Shown here: one piece after another, positions 1-7,807 of the stretch
Layout of the letters: the number at the start of each line of letters is the position of its first letter
How positions within the stretch are numbered: the first letter of the stretch is position 1
Assembly (NCBI RefSeq): GCF_051414035.1
Contig: NZ_JBLKNW010000001.1
Location: forward strand, 868,001-932,000
DNA: 64,000 bases
Direction: 5' to 3'
Source: Halosimplex amylolyticum
GTDB lineage: Archaea > Halobacteriota > Halobacteria > Halobacteriales > Haloarculaceae
The notes under the pieces: generated by a model
What the model saw: the letters and a program-made list of their open reading frames with translations, nothing else
The model's database searches: none
Told to the model about the DNA's origin: nothing
Program-made: the position numbers and the translations under genes

Positions 1-317
1 CTCTTGCCGACGCCGCCCTTGCCCGACGCCACCGCGATGACGTTCTCGACGCCGGGGAGGACCGACCCCTCGGCGACCAGCCCGCTGTCCACCTCCGCGT
101 CGAGTTCGATCGCTCGATCGAGACCCGACAGCGCTTCGCGGACCGCGCCCGCCATCTCCGTCTCAGTCGGCGAGTACGGCGCCCCGAGCGCCAGCGAGAC
201 GCGAACCTCGTCCTCGGAGACGTCGACCGAGTTGACCAGTCCCAGCGAGACGATGTCGTCGCCCAGATCCGGGTCCTCGACCGTCCCGAGCAGGTCGAGC
301 ACGTCGTCTTCGTCCAT
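1..317 (-). CDS. mrp: Mrp/NBP35-type P-loop ATPase, N-terminal part (runs off the left edge)
   Basis: The first about 105 residues of an Mrp (ApbC/NBP35) ATPase, an iron-sulfur cluster carrier family. Residues 1-80 are the MIP18/DUF59 domain typical of Mrp N-termini (LLGTVEDPDLGDDIVSLGLV). The partial protein ends inside the deviant Walker A motif, seen as ASGKGGVGK at the window edge. The ATG at 317 is chosen because it opens directly onto the DUF59 helix. The rest of the gene lies outside the window. A decayed copy of this 5' region is present at 1084-1203. Family assignment is secure; the client protein is unknown. Confidence 0.9.
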   Translation of the reverse strand, partial: MDEDDVLDLLGTVEDPDLGDDIVSLGLVNSVDVSEDEVRVSLALGAPYSPTETEMAGAVREALSGLDRAIELDAEVDSGLVAEGSVLPGVENVIAVASGKGGVGK

Positions 318-354
318 ACTTTCGTCTCCGTCACTCCGAGCGAAAAGGGTTGTG

Positions 355-411
355 ACCCATCTTTTTCGTCGGGGGGTCGCTTGCGGCGACCCCCCGACCA
401 AAAACATGGGT
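355..411. repeat. Long GC-rich palindromic element, copy 1
   Basis: A 57-base near-perfect inverted repeat with two 26-base arms and a 5-base loop at 381-385. Only two opposed pairs fail, both C against C (361/405 and 367/399). The outer arm reads ACCCATCTTTTT on the left and AAAAACATGGGT on the right; the inner stem is a perfect 13-mer (368-380 with 386-398). The right flank continues TGAAAAAGGCC. A second element with the same outer arms and flank but a different inner stem lies at 63905-63980. It sits between mrp and the gene at 560-925. It could be a bidirectional terminator, a REP-like repeat or a MITE-like element. Confidence 0.85.
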
Positions 412-559
412 GAAAAAGGCCGAGCGCTCGCGACGCTCGCGCTCGGTTGAACCGCGCCTCACTTCGTTCGGCGCGGATGCTCAGAACCGAGGCGCGCTCG
501 AACACAGCGAGCGCTCCCAGTCCGCGACCGGGCAGACGGTTCAGGTGAGGCTGCCAGAA

Positions 560-925
560 TTACTCGATTCTGTCGCGGGCGGAGGCAGCAAACAGCGTCT
601 CGAACTCGGTCAGGTCGTCGGGGTGTTCGTGCCCGTCTGCTGCCACTTGCTGGAAGAAGCCGTGGTGTTCGCGGCTCAATTCCAGAATCGCCTCGTCTTC
701 GACGTCGGACTTCTCGATATCCGGGGGATGTGCATCACTTTCCTCGTGTAGGTAATACAGTGCGGGCTCGTTCTCGTCGAGCCACGCCGCTTCTGCGTTC
801 ATTTTCTCCAACGCGAGACCCCGCTCAAACGTCTCTCGGCGTTGTTCGAGGTGAGCGAAGTGGTCCCGTACCTGTTCGATCTTGTCGGGATCGAGCGGGA
901 GTTTGAATAATCTGGTAGTGGGCAT
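560..925 (-). CDS. Small conserved protein, DUF6176-like
   Basis: A 121-residue acidic soluble protein with no signal peptide or membrane segment. It opens with a beta strand and a charged helix (KLPLDPDKIEQVRDHF) followed by YYLHEES, the pattern I associate with DUF6176, a ferredoxin-like-fold family of unknown function. That assignment is from memory of the family pattern and is moderate. An A/T-rich TATA-like stretch lies about 25 bases upstream of the ATG on the minus strand (near 945-958), suggesting its own leaderless transcript. It sits between the intact mrp start and the mrp-derived pseudogene, so it may have been gained together with that duplication. Confidence 0.6.
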   Translation of the reverse strand: MPTTRLFKLPLDPDKIEQVRDHFAHLEQRRETFERGLALEKMNAEAAWLDENEPALYYLHEESDAHPPDIEKSDVEDEAILELSREHHGFFQQVAADGHEHPDDLTEFETLFAASARDRIE

Positions 926-1083
926 ACACGTAGCCTGAGATACACCATTTTTATTTGTATTTCGGTCAATTCGAGACGTTCCCGGAACTGGACACTGATA
1001 CGTTCATCGCCAAGATGACAGAAAACTCGATTCAAATGACGTACCCTCAATGGAACGTCCGCAAACCACACCGAACACGAGAT
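926..1083. other. Intergenic stretch of lower GC content
   Basis: This stretch is visibly richer in A/T than the surrounding genes. The part next to 925 holds the likely minus-strand promoter of the preceding gene. On the plus strand a short open frame covers roughly 970-1080 without a convincing start. I see no recognisable domain, so it is left uncalled. Confidence 0.4.
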
Positions 1084-1203
1084 TCAGAGCGAAACCCCGC
1101 CGTCTGCCTCGACCGAGTTGACCGGCCCCCGTGAGACGATATCGTCGCCCAGATCTGGGGCCTCGAGCGTCCCGAGCAGGCCGAGCACTCCATCTTCGCC
1201 CAC
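1084..1203 (-). pseudogene. Decayed partial copy of the mrp 5' end
   Basis: Forty codons on the minus strand encode a peptide clearly related to the Mrp N-terminus: LLGTLEAPDLGDDIV here against LLGTVEDPDLGDDIV in the gene at 1-317. The ATG of the intact copy is GTG here, and the frame closes with TGA after about 39 residues, well before the P-loop. Similarity continues past the start into the leader to about 1247, including the stretch CGTCTCCG followed by ACTCCGAGCGAA. This points to duplication of a DNA segment rather than a conserved small protein. It is almost certainly non-functional. Confidence 0.75.
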
Positions 1204-1445
1204 ACTTCGTCTCCGTAACTCCGAGCGAAGTGGGTGTGATTCATCCGTTTCCCTCGGGGTCCGGTGACGCGCCACCACCGGTTGCTCCGGGGCGACGGGA
1301 GACGGCTTCGCAGTCATCATCGAGGCGGTTGCACCACCTCGCTCCGCCCGACGTATGCGGGGGGCAGAAACTCTCCCCACCACATTACATTGTCGCAAGT
1401 ATTTTTTTGGCCTTAATTGCCGAAATTGCGTGTTGAGTGTTATCA
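1204..1445. other. Intergenic region; remnant of mrp leader, then promoter of the next gene
   Basis: The first about 45 bases still resemble the leader of the intact mrp gene. The remainder shows no gene I can support. Close to the next start, a T-rich run and the A/T stretch CCTTAATTGC (1411-1420) lie about 30 bases before the ATG at 1446 and may be its TATA element. Confidence 0.4.
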
Positions 1446-1742
1446 ATGCGCTTCATCGCCACCTTGGAACACAGTCCCGATAATTGCTGGGCGCGCGAAG
1501 AAAACCAGGACAAAGCAGTCGAATGGATCACGCAGTTAGACCAGCGAGCGGAGGAACACGGCGTCGAACTCGACGGGGCCTACGCCACCCCGACCGAACA
1601 CCAGTTTTACTTCATCATGCAAGCCGACAGCTTCGGGGCCGTCACTGGATTTCTCGGGCCACCGTTCGGGGAAGACCACGACGGACACGTCGCGCCCGTC
1701 CTCACGTTAGACGAGTCCATCGACGCGGTCATCGAGGACTGA
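1446..1742 (+). CDS. Small conserved protein, probable ferredoxin-like (DUF3303-type) fold
   Basis: A 98-residue acidic soluble protein beginning MRFIATLEHSPDNCW. The pattern of short beta strands, a charged helix, a strand containing HQFYFIMQADS and a terminal helix suggests a dimeric alpha/beta ferredoxin-like fold, as in DUF3303 and muconolactone-isomerase-like proteins. No catalytic motif is evident, so no function is given. A GTG nine bases upstream is in frame, but the ATG at 1446 fits the putative TATA box about 30 bases upstream. The gene stands alone. Confidence 0.6.
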   Translation: MRFIATLEHSPDNCWAREENQDKAVEWITQLDQRAEEHGVELDGAYATPTEHQFYFIMQADSFGAVTGFLGPPFGEDHDGHVAPVLTLDESIDAVIED

Positions 1743-1917
1743 CCTGGCGCCCGTCAGACGGTAACTGACGACGTGGATACTGGGTCCTGTCGGTGGGTCA
1801 GGGGAGTGCGTGGTGAGTGCTGAACGTGCCAGCCAAACCGGGTACGAAGTGGGAGCGGAAAGCCCAGCGTCCCTCTCGGCTGCCGACAGTGGAACGAGCA
1901 ACCGGTTCGGATCCGCG

Positions 1918-1946
1918 GCTAAAATATTTTTTAGCTAACATATATC
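1918..1946 (+). promoter_or_regulatory. A/T-rich palindrome and TATA box upstream of the proteasome pair
   Basis: GCTAAAA-TATT-TTTTAGC is a perfect 7-base inverted repeat at 1918-1935. It is followed at once by ACATATATCC (about 1938-1946), a good archaeal TATA box centred about 29 bases before the ATG at 1972. The palindrome lies where the TFB-recognition element or an activator/repressor site would be expected, so it may be an operator. This is inferred from position only. Confidence 0.45.
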
Positions 1947-1971
1947 CTCGCCCCGCACCGACTCCCTGTCG

Positions 1972-2700
1972 ATGACGCCGCCAGACTTCGGCCCCGCGAG
2001 CGGGGCGTTGCACGAACTGACCGACGACTACGGAGAAGCCGACCGGACGGCCGACGTCGATGCGCCGACGTTCGACACCGGGACGACCATCGTTGCCGTC
2101 GCCGCCGACGACGGCGTCGTGATGGCCGCAGACCAGCGGATGAGCCTCGGCGGGCGGTTCACGGCCAACAAGAACGTCAGGAAGCTCTCTCGCGTACACC
2201 CCCGTGCGGCACTGGCGATATCGGGGTCGGTCGGGCCCGCGCAGGACGCGATCCGGTCGATCCGGGCGGAGGCGAGCCTCTACCAATCCCGACGGGGCGA
2301 ACCCATGACCATGCAGGCGCTCTCCCGGACTGCCGGACACGTCCTCCGTGGCCTCCCGGTCGCGCCGATCCTGGGTGGCGTCGACGACACCGGCGGGCAC
2401 GTCTACGAACTCGACGGCGGCGGGAGCGTGATGGAAGACGCCTACGCCGCGGGCGGGAGCGGGATGCAGGTCGCCTACGGCGTGCTCGAAGGGCGGTTCG
2501 ACCCCGACGCGACCCGGTCGGAGGCGACCGAGACGGCCGTCGCCGCGGTCGAGGCCGCGAGCGCGCGCGACACCGCCAGCGGGAACGGCGTGACGGTCGC
2601 GAGGATTTCGGTCGACGGCGTCGAAATCGAAGCGCTCGACGGGGCCGCGGAGTCGGGCGGCGAACGTGGAGAGACCGACGACGCGGGGGAGGTGGCCTGA
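1972..2700 (+). CDS. psmB: Proteasome beta-type subunit (20S core peptidase)
   Basis: 242 residues. Residues 1-37 form a propeptide ending in Gly37; cleavage would expose Thr38 as the catalytic N-terminal nucleophile in GTTIVAV. The other active-site residues are present at the expected distances: Asp54 in ADQR and Lys71 in NVRKL, followed by the glycine loop AISGSVG. The C-terminal tail of about 25 residues is acidic and low-complexity. It overlaps the alpha-type gene by one base (TGATG), so both are probably translated from one message. The alpha-type partner looks divergent, so this may be a secondary proteasome set rather than the principal one. Confidence 0.9.
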   Translation: MTPPDFGPASGALHELTDDYGEADRTADVDAPTFDTGTTIVAVAADDGVVMAADQRMSLGGRFTANKNVRKLSRVHPRAALAISGSVGPAQDAIRSIRAEASLYQSRRGEPMTMQALSRTAGHVLRGLPVAPILGGVDDTGGHVYELDGGGSVMEDAYAAGGSGMQVAYGVLEGRFDPDATRSEATETAVAAVEAASARDTASGNGVTVARISVDGVEIEALDGAAESGGERGETDDAGEVA

Positions 2701-3428
2701 TGCAGTCGAACGACCAGCGGGCCTACGACCGCGGGGTGACGGTATTCTCGCCCGACGGCCGCCTCTACCAGGTCGAGTACGCGCGCGAAGCGGTCAAACG
2801 CGGGAGCCCGGCGGTGGGCGTGGCGACCGAGGACGCCGTGGTCTTCGCCGCCCACGGGCGGCCCCGATCACCGCTGATGGAACCCGACAGCATCGAGAAG
2901 GTCCACGACGTCGACGGCCGTCTCGGGGTCGCGACGGCGGGTCACGTCGCCGACGCGCGCCGACTCGTCGACTACGGTCGGCAGTTCGCCGAGCGCGAGC
3001 GGTTGCGCTACGGCGAGCCGCCGGCGGTCGAACCCGTCGCGAAGGCCGTCGCCGACCAGATCCAGGAGTCGACGCAGACCGGCGGAACGCGGCCGTTCGG
3101 GGCGGCGCTGCTCGTCGGCGGCGTGATGGAATCGGATCCTCGGCTCTACGAGATCGATCCGTCCGGGACGCCGACGGAGTGGCGAGCGACGGCGGTCGGC
3201 GACGGGAGCGAGGCCATCCGGAGCCACCTCGAAGCCGAGTACGCGGCGGAATCGGACGCCGACGCCGGTGTCTCGCTCGCGCTCGCAGCGCTGGACGAGG
3301 GGACCGACGACGGGCTGAGCGCCCGGGAGATCGACGTCGCGGTGCTCGACGACGACGGCTTCGAACCGTTCGACCGCGGTCGGCGGGCGAGTGCGCTCGA
3401 CGACGCAGGGCTCTCGGCGGCGTCCTGA
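2700..3428 (+). CDS. psmA: Proteasome alpha-type subunit
   Basis: 242 residues. The N-terminus carries the alpha-subunit signature YDRGVTVFSPDGRLYQVEYA, the gate and H0 helix region. It is followed by SPLMEP and GVATAGHVADAR, and by the G-R-PFGAALLVGG core strand. The C-terminus (after about residue 190) is rich in Ala and Asp and diverges from the canonical subunit. Strand S3 reads VVFAAHGRPRSPLMEP where principal haloarchaeal alpha subunits usually have a DKR-like stretch, suggesting a paralogue. It starts at the ATG overlapping the beta gene stop. Alpha rings gate the core and dock PAN/Cdc48-type ATPases. Confidence 0.88.
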   Translation: MQSNDQRAYDRGVTVFSPDGRLYQVEYAREAVKRGSPAVGVATEDAVVFAAHGRPRSPLMEPDSIEKVHDVDGRLGVATAGHVADARRLVDYGRQFAERERLRYGEPPAVEPVAKAVADQIQESTQTGGTRPFGAALLVGGVMESDPRLYEIDPSGTPTEWRATAVGDGSEAIRSHLEAEYAAESDADAGVSLALAALDEGTDDGLSAREIDVAVLDDDGFEPFDRGRRASALDDAGLSAAS

Positions 3429-3444
3429 GGTCGAACCAGTCGGT

Positions 3445-4518
3445 TCAGGCGGAGGCTTCGCCCGTTCCGCCCTCTTCGCCCCGGGTGCGCTCTCCGGCCC
3501 GCGACCGGTCGGATCCTGACTCGGCGTCCGCGTCCCCGAGATCTGCCGATTCTGTCGTTCTCGCGGATCCGTCCGAGTCGTCGCCACCAGCGCGACGGTG
3601 GTCGACGACGCGTCCGTCGCCGGCCACGTAGCAGATCAGGTCGTCGCCGTCGAGTCGAACGCTGACGACTACGCACCAGGGGTCGCGGGAGACGACGCGT
3701 TCGCGCCACTCGCTGCCCACGTTCCAGATGGGTCGGTCACGCACGTCTCGGTCGTGGTCGTGATAGAAGGAGACGACCGCCGGGTGGTCCAGCAGCGTGA
3801 GCGCGACGGGACAGCGCAGTGCAGCGCCGCAGGACTCGCACTCGAAGGCGGTCTGCACCGGGACGGGTTCCTCGTCGCCGTGAGTCGCCCGGTCGTCGAC
3901 GGAAGCCGCTTCGATCCCCGTCGAGACGGCTCCGGCACACGCCGGACAGACCCCATCACCGAACGAGTCGATGCGCCTGCGGTGGTGGGCGTCGAGCGCG
4001 TCCGGCAGATCCTCGGCGTCGCGGCTCGCGTAACCGCTCGGAGGGAGCGACAGCCGCAGTAGCGGCGACTCGCAGTGCTCACACGTGATCGCCGTGACGT
4101 TGTCGGCGACGGTCGCGGCGAGGGACGCCTCGCCGCAGAACGGGCAGTCGTCGTCTAGTTCGATGGGGTCGCGGTCGACGCTTCGGGTGAGGGTCCCCGC
4201 TTCGAGGGCCCGTGCGACCGAGCGACCGGCATCGGTCAACTCGTATCGCTCGTCGTCGCGCTGGCGGACGAATCGGTCGGTGAGTTGCCGGAGGTGGTAG
4301 GCGAAGCCGGCGGAGGTGTCCTCGTCGGTCGCGTCGAACAGCGCCGAGAACGTCCGCGGCGAGTCGTCGGCGAGCGACCGAACGACGGCGAGGCGCGTCT
4401 CGCTGCCGAGCGCGCCGAACGCGTCGCTCGGATCCGGCGCGTCCGCGTCGGTCGGCGGCACCGACTCGTCCGCTCGCCCCTCGGTGGATCCGACGGCGTC
4501 CCGGCGCTCGGCGGTCAT
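3445..4518 (-). CDS. ArsR-like winged-helix regulator with zinc-ribbon modules
   Basis: 357 residues. Residues about 30-110 form an ArsR-like winged helix (FGALGSETRLAVVRSLAD, then a recognition helix). Three Cys pairs follow: CPFC with CEHC, CPAC, and CESC with a downstream Cys, consistent with two or three zinc ribbons. Residues 230-310 form a beta-rich domain, and the last 50 residues are a disordered acidic tail. This is the architecture of haloarchaeal DUF7347/DUF7351-type regulators. It converges tail to tail with psmA. The target is unknown. Confidence 0.75.
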   Translation of the reverse strand: MTAERRDAVGSTEGRADESVPPTDADAPDPSDAFGALGSETRLAVVRSLADDSPRTFSALFDATDEDTSAGFAYHLRQLTDRFVRQRDDERYELTDAGRSVARALEAGTLTRSVDRDPIELDDDCPFCGEASLAATVADNVTAITCEHCESPLLRLSLPPSGYASRDAEDLPDALDAHHRRRIDSFGDGVCPACAGAVSTGIEAASVDDRATHGDEEPVPVQTAFECESCGAALRCPVALTLLDHPAVVSFYHDHDRDVRDRPIWNVGSEWRERVVSRDPWCVVVSVRLDGDDLICYVAGDGRVVDHRRAGGDDSDGSARTTESADLGDADAESGSDRSRAGERTRGEEGGTGEASA

Positions 4519-4664
4519 ATCGTGTGACTGCGTGCCACGGGCGTTTGAACCTGTCGTCCGCGACGGCTCCTGCCGGTTCGGGCGGTCTCGCGGGTCGGTG
4601 ACCGGGTGTGCAGAAACCCTGGAACGGGCACCGGCCTTATTACCGCCGGGCCGAAAGAGTCGGT

Positions 4665-5744
4665 ATGCTCGCGGACGAGTTCGGTCGGGAAGTGAGCGGC
4701 GTGCGGGTCTCGCTGACCGACCGGTGCAACTTCGATTGCGTCTACTGCCACAACGAGGGGCTGGGCGACACGCGCGGCCCTATGGCGCCCCGCGAGCACG
4801 AGATGGGGACCGACGACGTGGTCCGGTTCCTGGAGGTCGTCTCCGAGTTCGGCGTCGACTCGGTGAAGTTCACCGGCGGCGAACCGCTCCTGCGAGAGGA
4901 CATCGAGGAGATCGTCCGTCGCACGCCCGAGGGCATGGAGGTGTCGCTCACCACGAACGGGACGATGTTACCCGGTCGCGCCGAGGCCCTCGTGGACGCG
5001 GGCCTCGAACGCGTGAACGTCTCCCAGGACGCGCTGGACCGGGAGACGTTCAAACAGGTGACCCAGGCCGGCGCGTACGACGCCGTGATGGACGGCGTCG
5101 ACGCCGCGCTGGACGCGGGGCTGGCGCCGGTCAAGCTCAACATGGTCGTCTTCGAGCAGACGGCCGGCTACGTCCCCGAGATGGTCGAGCACGTCGCCGA
5201 GAACGAGGGACTCCGTCTCCAGCTCATCGAGTACATGCCGGAGATCGCCGGCCACCCCGAGTGGGCCATCGACATCCAGCGCGTCCACGACTGGCTCGCG
5301 GAGCAGGCCGACCACGTCGAGCGTCGCGAGATGCACGACCGCAGGCGCTACTGGGTGAGTCCGGAGGGCGAAACGCCGACGGACCCCACCGACGAGTCCC
5401 AGGCGGGCATGGTCGAGATCGTCGACCCGGTGGAGAACCCTACCTTCTGCGCCAACTGCCATCGCGTGCGCGTGACACACGAAGGGTACCTCAAGGGCTG
5501 TCTGAACCGCCACGACGACCTCCGCCCGATGGGCGAGATGACGCGCCCGGAGATCCGCGAGGCGTTCCGGGAGACAGTCGCCGAGCGCGTCCCCTTCTAC
5601 GGCGAGTACATGGTCGAGGAAGACGGCGAGTGGGTCGTGAACGAGGCGTATCTGGACGAGTCCACCGACGCCGCCGTCTCGGACGGGGACGACGGTGAGA
5701 TCGACCCGGCCGCCGACGAGACGACCGTCCAGAGCGACGACTGA
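4665..5744 (+). CDS. moaA: GTP 3',8-cyclase MoaA (molybdopterin biosynthesis, radical SAM)
   Basis: 359 residues. The radical SAM cluster motif CNFDCVYC is near residue 21, and the SAM-binding KFTGGEPLLR is near residue 64. The second [4Fe-4S] site holding GTP is CANC, followed by RVRVTHEGYLKGC, near residue 265. This enzyme starts molybdenum cofactor synthesis by converting GTP to 3',8-cyclo-7,8-dihydro-GTP. The ATG at 4665 is preferred over an in-frame upstream GTG because CTTATTA lies about 27 bases upstream (4636-4642), fitting a leaderless transcript. The acidic C-terminal tail after residue 330 is lineage-specific. A molybdoenzyme gene lies at 14225. Confidence 0.93.
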   Translation: MLADEFGREVSGVRVSLTDRCNFDCVYCHNEGLGDTRGPMAPREHEMGTDDVVRFLEVVSEFGVDSVKFTGGEPLLREDIEEIVRRTPEGMEVSLTTNGTMLPGRAEALVDAGLERVNVSQDALDRETFKQVTQAGAYDAVMDGVDAALDAGLAPVKLNMVVFEQTAGYVPEMVEHVAENEGLRLQLIEYMPEIAGHPEWAIDIQRVHDWLAEQADHVERREMHDRRRYWVSPEGETPTDPTDESQAGMVEIVDPVENPTFCANCHRVRVTHEGYLKGCLNRHDDLRPMGEMTRPEIREAFRETVAERVPFYGEYMVEEDGEWVVNEAYLDESTDAAVSDGDDGEIDPAADETTVQSDD

Positions 5745-5819
5745 CCCGTCCCGGTCTCGGAGTCGACTCCTGGTTGCCGCGTGCAAAACCCTCAACTGCG
5801 CAAGTCCCGTCGATCCACC

Positions 5820-6200
5820 GTGAGCACGTACCAGCCAGCGTCGTGTAACATCGGCCCGCGACAGCGCAAGCGTCGCCTCGTCGTCGCGGCCACTGCCTTC
5901 GGTGCTGCAGCCGGGTACGCGGGTGCGGTCGCTGGCGGCTATCTCCCGGAACCGCTGCTCGTCGGCGTGTTCGTCCCGCTCGCAGTCGGCTTCGAGTGGG
6001 TCATCCAGGCATCGACCGGTTTCTGCGTCCGTCTCGCGCTACTCAACCGGTACGACTTCAGGGCGACCGGCGGCGAGGGGACCGGGACCGTGTCCGACGC
6101 CGGTCACCGCAGAGCGGACTACGAGTACGCGGCGAAGATCACTGTCGCGGCAGCCGCCCTCGCGGGTCTGACCACGGCGTTGGCGTGGGCGCTGGTCTGA
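5820..6200 (+). CDS. Small membrane protein with CNIG motif, unknown function
   Basis: 126 residues from the GTG at 5820. It starts STYQPASCNIGPRQRKRR, then has two hydrophobic spans (about 22-42 and 45-65) with an intervening Pro-Glu-Pro loop, a cysteine in GFCVRLALL, and a third span at the C-terminus. Similar small proteins with an N-terminal CNIGP motif occur in halophiles and some bacteria, but I know no assigned role. The two cysteines might bind metal or form a disulfide. An upstream GTG at 5781 is possible but adds a poorly conserved basic segment. Confidence 0.6.
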   Translation: MSTYQPASCNIGPRQRKRRLVVAATAFGAAAGYAGAVAGGYLPEPLLVGVFVPLAVGFEWVIQASTGFCVRLALLNRYDFRATGGEGTGTVSDAGHRRADYEYAAKITVAAAALAGLTTALAWALV

Positions 6201-6271
6201 CCGTCGATTCACCGGTGTGACCCGTCGGTTCTGCGTCCCGTGTCCCGAGCGGTCAGTGACGGGGCCGCTGG

Positions 6272-7345
6272 TCAGTAGTCGGTGACGCCTCTCGCGTCCA
6301 GGTACTGCCGAGTCGGACCGCCGACGACCGCGTCCGCCGCCTGGAGGTCCTCGACGGTGCGAGAGCCGGTGACGAACATCGCCGTCTCCAGTTCCACGAC
6401 GAGGTCCTCGGCGACCTCGACGACGGCCTCGGTCCCCCGTCCGGCGGGCGCGAGGAACGGCTTGGCCAGCCCCCCCGCGGTGGCGCCGAGCGCGACGGCC
6501 TTCGCCACGTCGAGCCCCGAGCGGACGCCGCCGCTGGCGACGACGGTGTCGTGGACGTCGAGGCACTCCAGGGTGCTCGCGACCGTCGGGATGCCCCACT
6601 GGCGGAACCGCTCGCCGAGGCGTTCTCCCCGCCGTTCGTCGCGGGCGGCGGCGCGGTACGCTTCGACGCCGGACCACGTCGTGCCGCCCTTCCCCGCCAC
6701 GTCGATGGCGTCGACGCCGGCGGCTGCGAGTCGCCGGGCGGTCCCCCGGGAGAACCCGTTGCCGGTCTCCTTGACGATCACGGGGACCGACAGTCCGTCG
6801 CACACGCGCTCGATGGCGTCGAGACAGCCGCGGGCGTCGACGTCGCCCTCGGGCTGGACGGCCTCCTGGAGGAAGTTGCAGTGGATGGCGACGGCGTCGG
6901 CGTCGATCATCTCGACCGCGCGCTCGACGCCCGCGACCCCGTACTCCTCTAGCTGGGCGGCGCCGATGTTCCCGTAGACGAAGGCGGTTGGTGCGGCCTC
7001 CCGAACCACGGAGTAGGACTCGACGGTGTCCTCGTCTTCGAGTCCGGCGCGCTGGCTGCCGACGCCCATCGCGATGCCGACCTCCTCGGCGGCCGCGGCG
7101 AGCGCGCGGTTGATCGCCGTGGTGTTCGGATGGCCGCCGGTCATGCTCTCGATGACCACCGGCGCCGCGAGTTCGCGGCCGAGGAAGTCGACGCTGGGGT
7201 CGACCTCGTCGCGATGGATCTCCGGCAGCGCCTCGTGGACGAGCGAGACGTCCGCGAAACCCGTTCCCGGTTCCTCCACGTCCTCTTCGTTCACGATCCT
7301 GACGTGGTCGTCCTTCCTGTCGACCGTCTCGTCCGATCCCGTCAT
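6272..7345 (-). CDS. fni: Type 2 isopentenyl-diphosphate delta-isomerase (FMN-dependent)
   Basis: 357 residues forming an FMN TIM barrel. Visible motifs are the N-terminal RKDDHVRI, the phosphate/FMN stretch ESMTGGHP, MGVGSQRAGLED, and AIHCNFLQEAVQPEGD with the Gln/Glu that coordinates Mg and substrate. Further on are VKETGNG and the C-terminal FMN-phosphate loop ASGGVRSG. It interconverts IPP and DMAPP for isoprenoid lipid synthesis. Mevalonate kinase, isopentenyl phosphate kinase and a prenyl synthase lie 9-16 kb away. It is transcribed alone on the minus strand. Confidence 0.95.
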   Translation of the reverse strand: MTGSDETVDRKDDHVRIVNEEDVEEPGTGFADVSLVHEALPEIHRDEVDPSVDFLGRELAAPVVIESMTGGHPNTTAINRALAAAAEEVGIAMGVGSQRAGLEDEDTVESYSVVREAAPTAFVYGNIGAAQLEEYGVAGVERAVEMIDADAVAIHCNFLQEAVQPEGDVDARGCLDAIERVCDGLSVPVIVKETGNGFSRGTARRLAAAGVDAIDVAGKGGTTWSGVEAYRAAARDERRGERLGERFRQWGIPTVASTLECLDVHDTVVASGGVRSGLDVAKAVALGATAGGLAKPFLAPAGRGTEAVVEVAEDLVVELETAMFVTGSRTVEDLQAADAVVGGPTRQYLDARGVTDY

Positions 7346-7416
7346 CTGTTGCCCGCAGTTCCCCCGGCCACGTCTTACAACTACCTCTTCCCGGCGAGGA
7401 ACGTGGGCCCGGCGGA

Positions 7417-7731
7417 TCAGGGCCGGCGGAACGTGTAGGAGACGTGTGGACTGTCCGCGTCAGAATCCGGTTCCGCGTCGGTCTCGACGCGGAGTTCGCC
7501 GGCGTCGTGGTCGAACACGAGGCGATCCGACGACCCGGAGAACGCGTGGAGTGGCATGCCGGTCTCGACCCGCCCGTCCGGTCGGACGGTGACGTGTGTG
7601 GTGCCGCGGAAGTCGGCGACCAGCGATCCGTCTTCGCGCTCGGAAACCGCGGCGGCGCCGGCGAAGCGCTCGAGGTTCTGTCGGACCGACTCGCGGTCGG
7701 CCGGGTCGACGAGTGCGGGGTCTTCGGCCAT
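7417..7731 (-). CDS. Small haloarchaeal protein of unknown function
   Basis: 104 residues from the ATG at 7731. A helical N-terminus (PADRESVRQNLERFAG) is followed by a beta-rich body (SLVADFRGTTHVTVRPDG, then LVFDHDAGELRVE) and an acidic linker before a final strand. It is soluble and acidic with no Cys. The longer in-frame extension upstream is rejected because it would run through the promoter and tRNA-Ser gene. No family is recognised. Confidence 0.6.
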   Translation of the reverse strand: MAEDPALVDPADRESVRQNLERFAGAAAVSEREDGSLVADFRGTTHVTVRPDGRVETGMPLHAFSGSSDRLVFDHDAGELRVETDAEPDSDADSPHVSYTFRRP

Positions 7732-7807
7732 ATCCGCATTTCGGGCCGGACGGACTAAGCGGTGGCGTCGACCCCGTGGCACGTCGGCCTGCGTGACCCC
7801 CTGGTGA

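Noticed and set aside
926..1083. Plus-strand peptide read through an A/T-richer stretch
   Set aside because: No start codon with a signal, no recognisable domain and short length.
1798..2400. 200-residue minus-strand open frame
   Set aside because: It lies opposite psmB with Arg-rich composition typical of antisense frames in GC-rich DNA.
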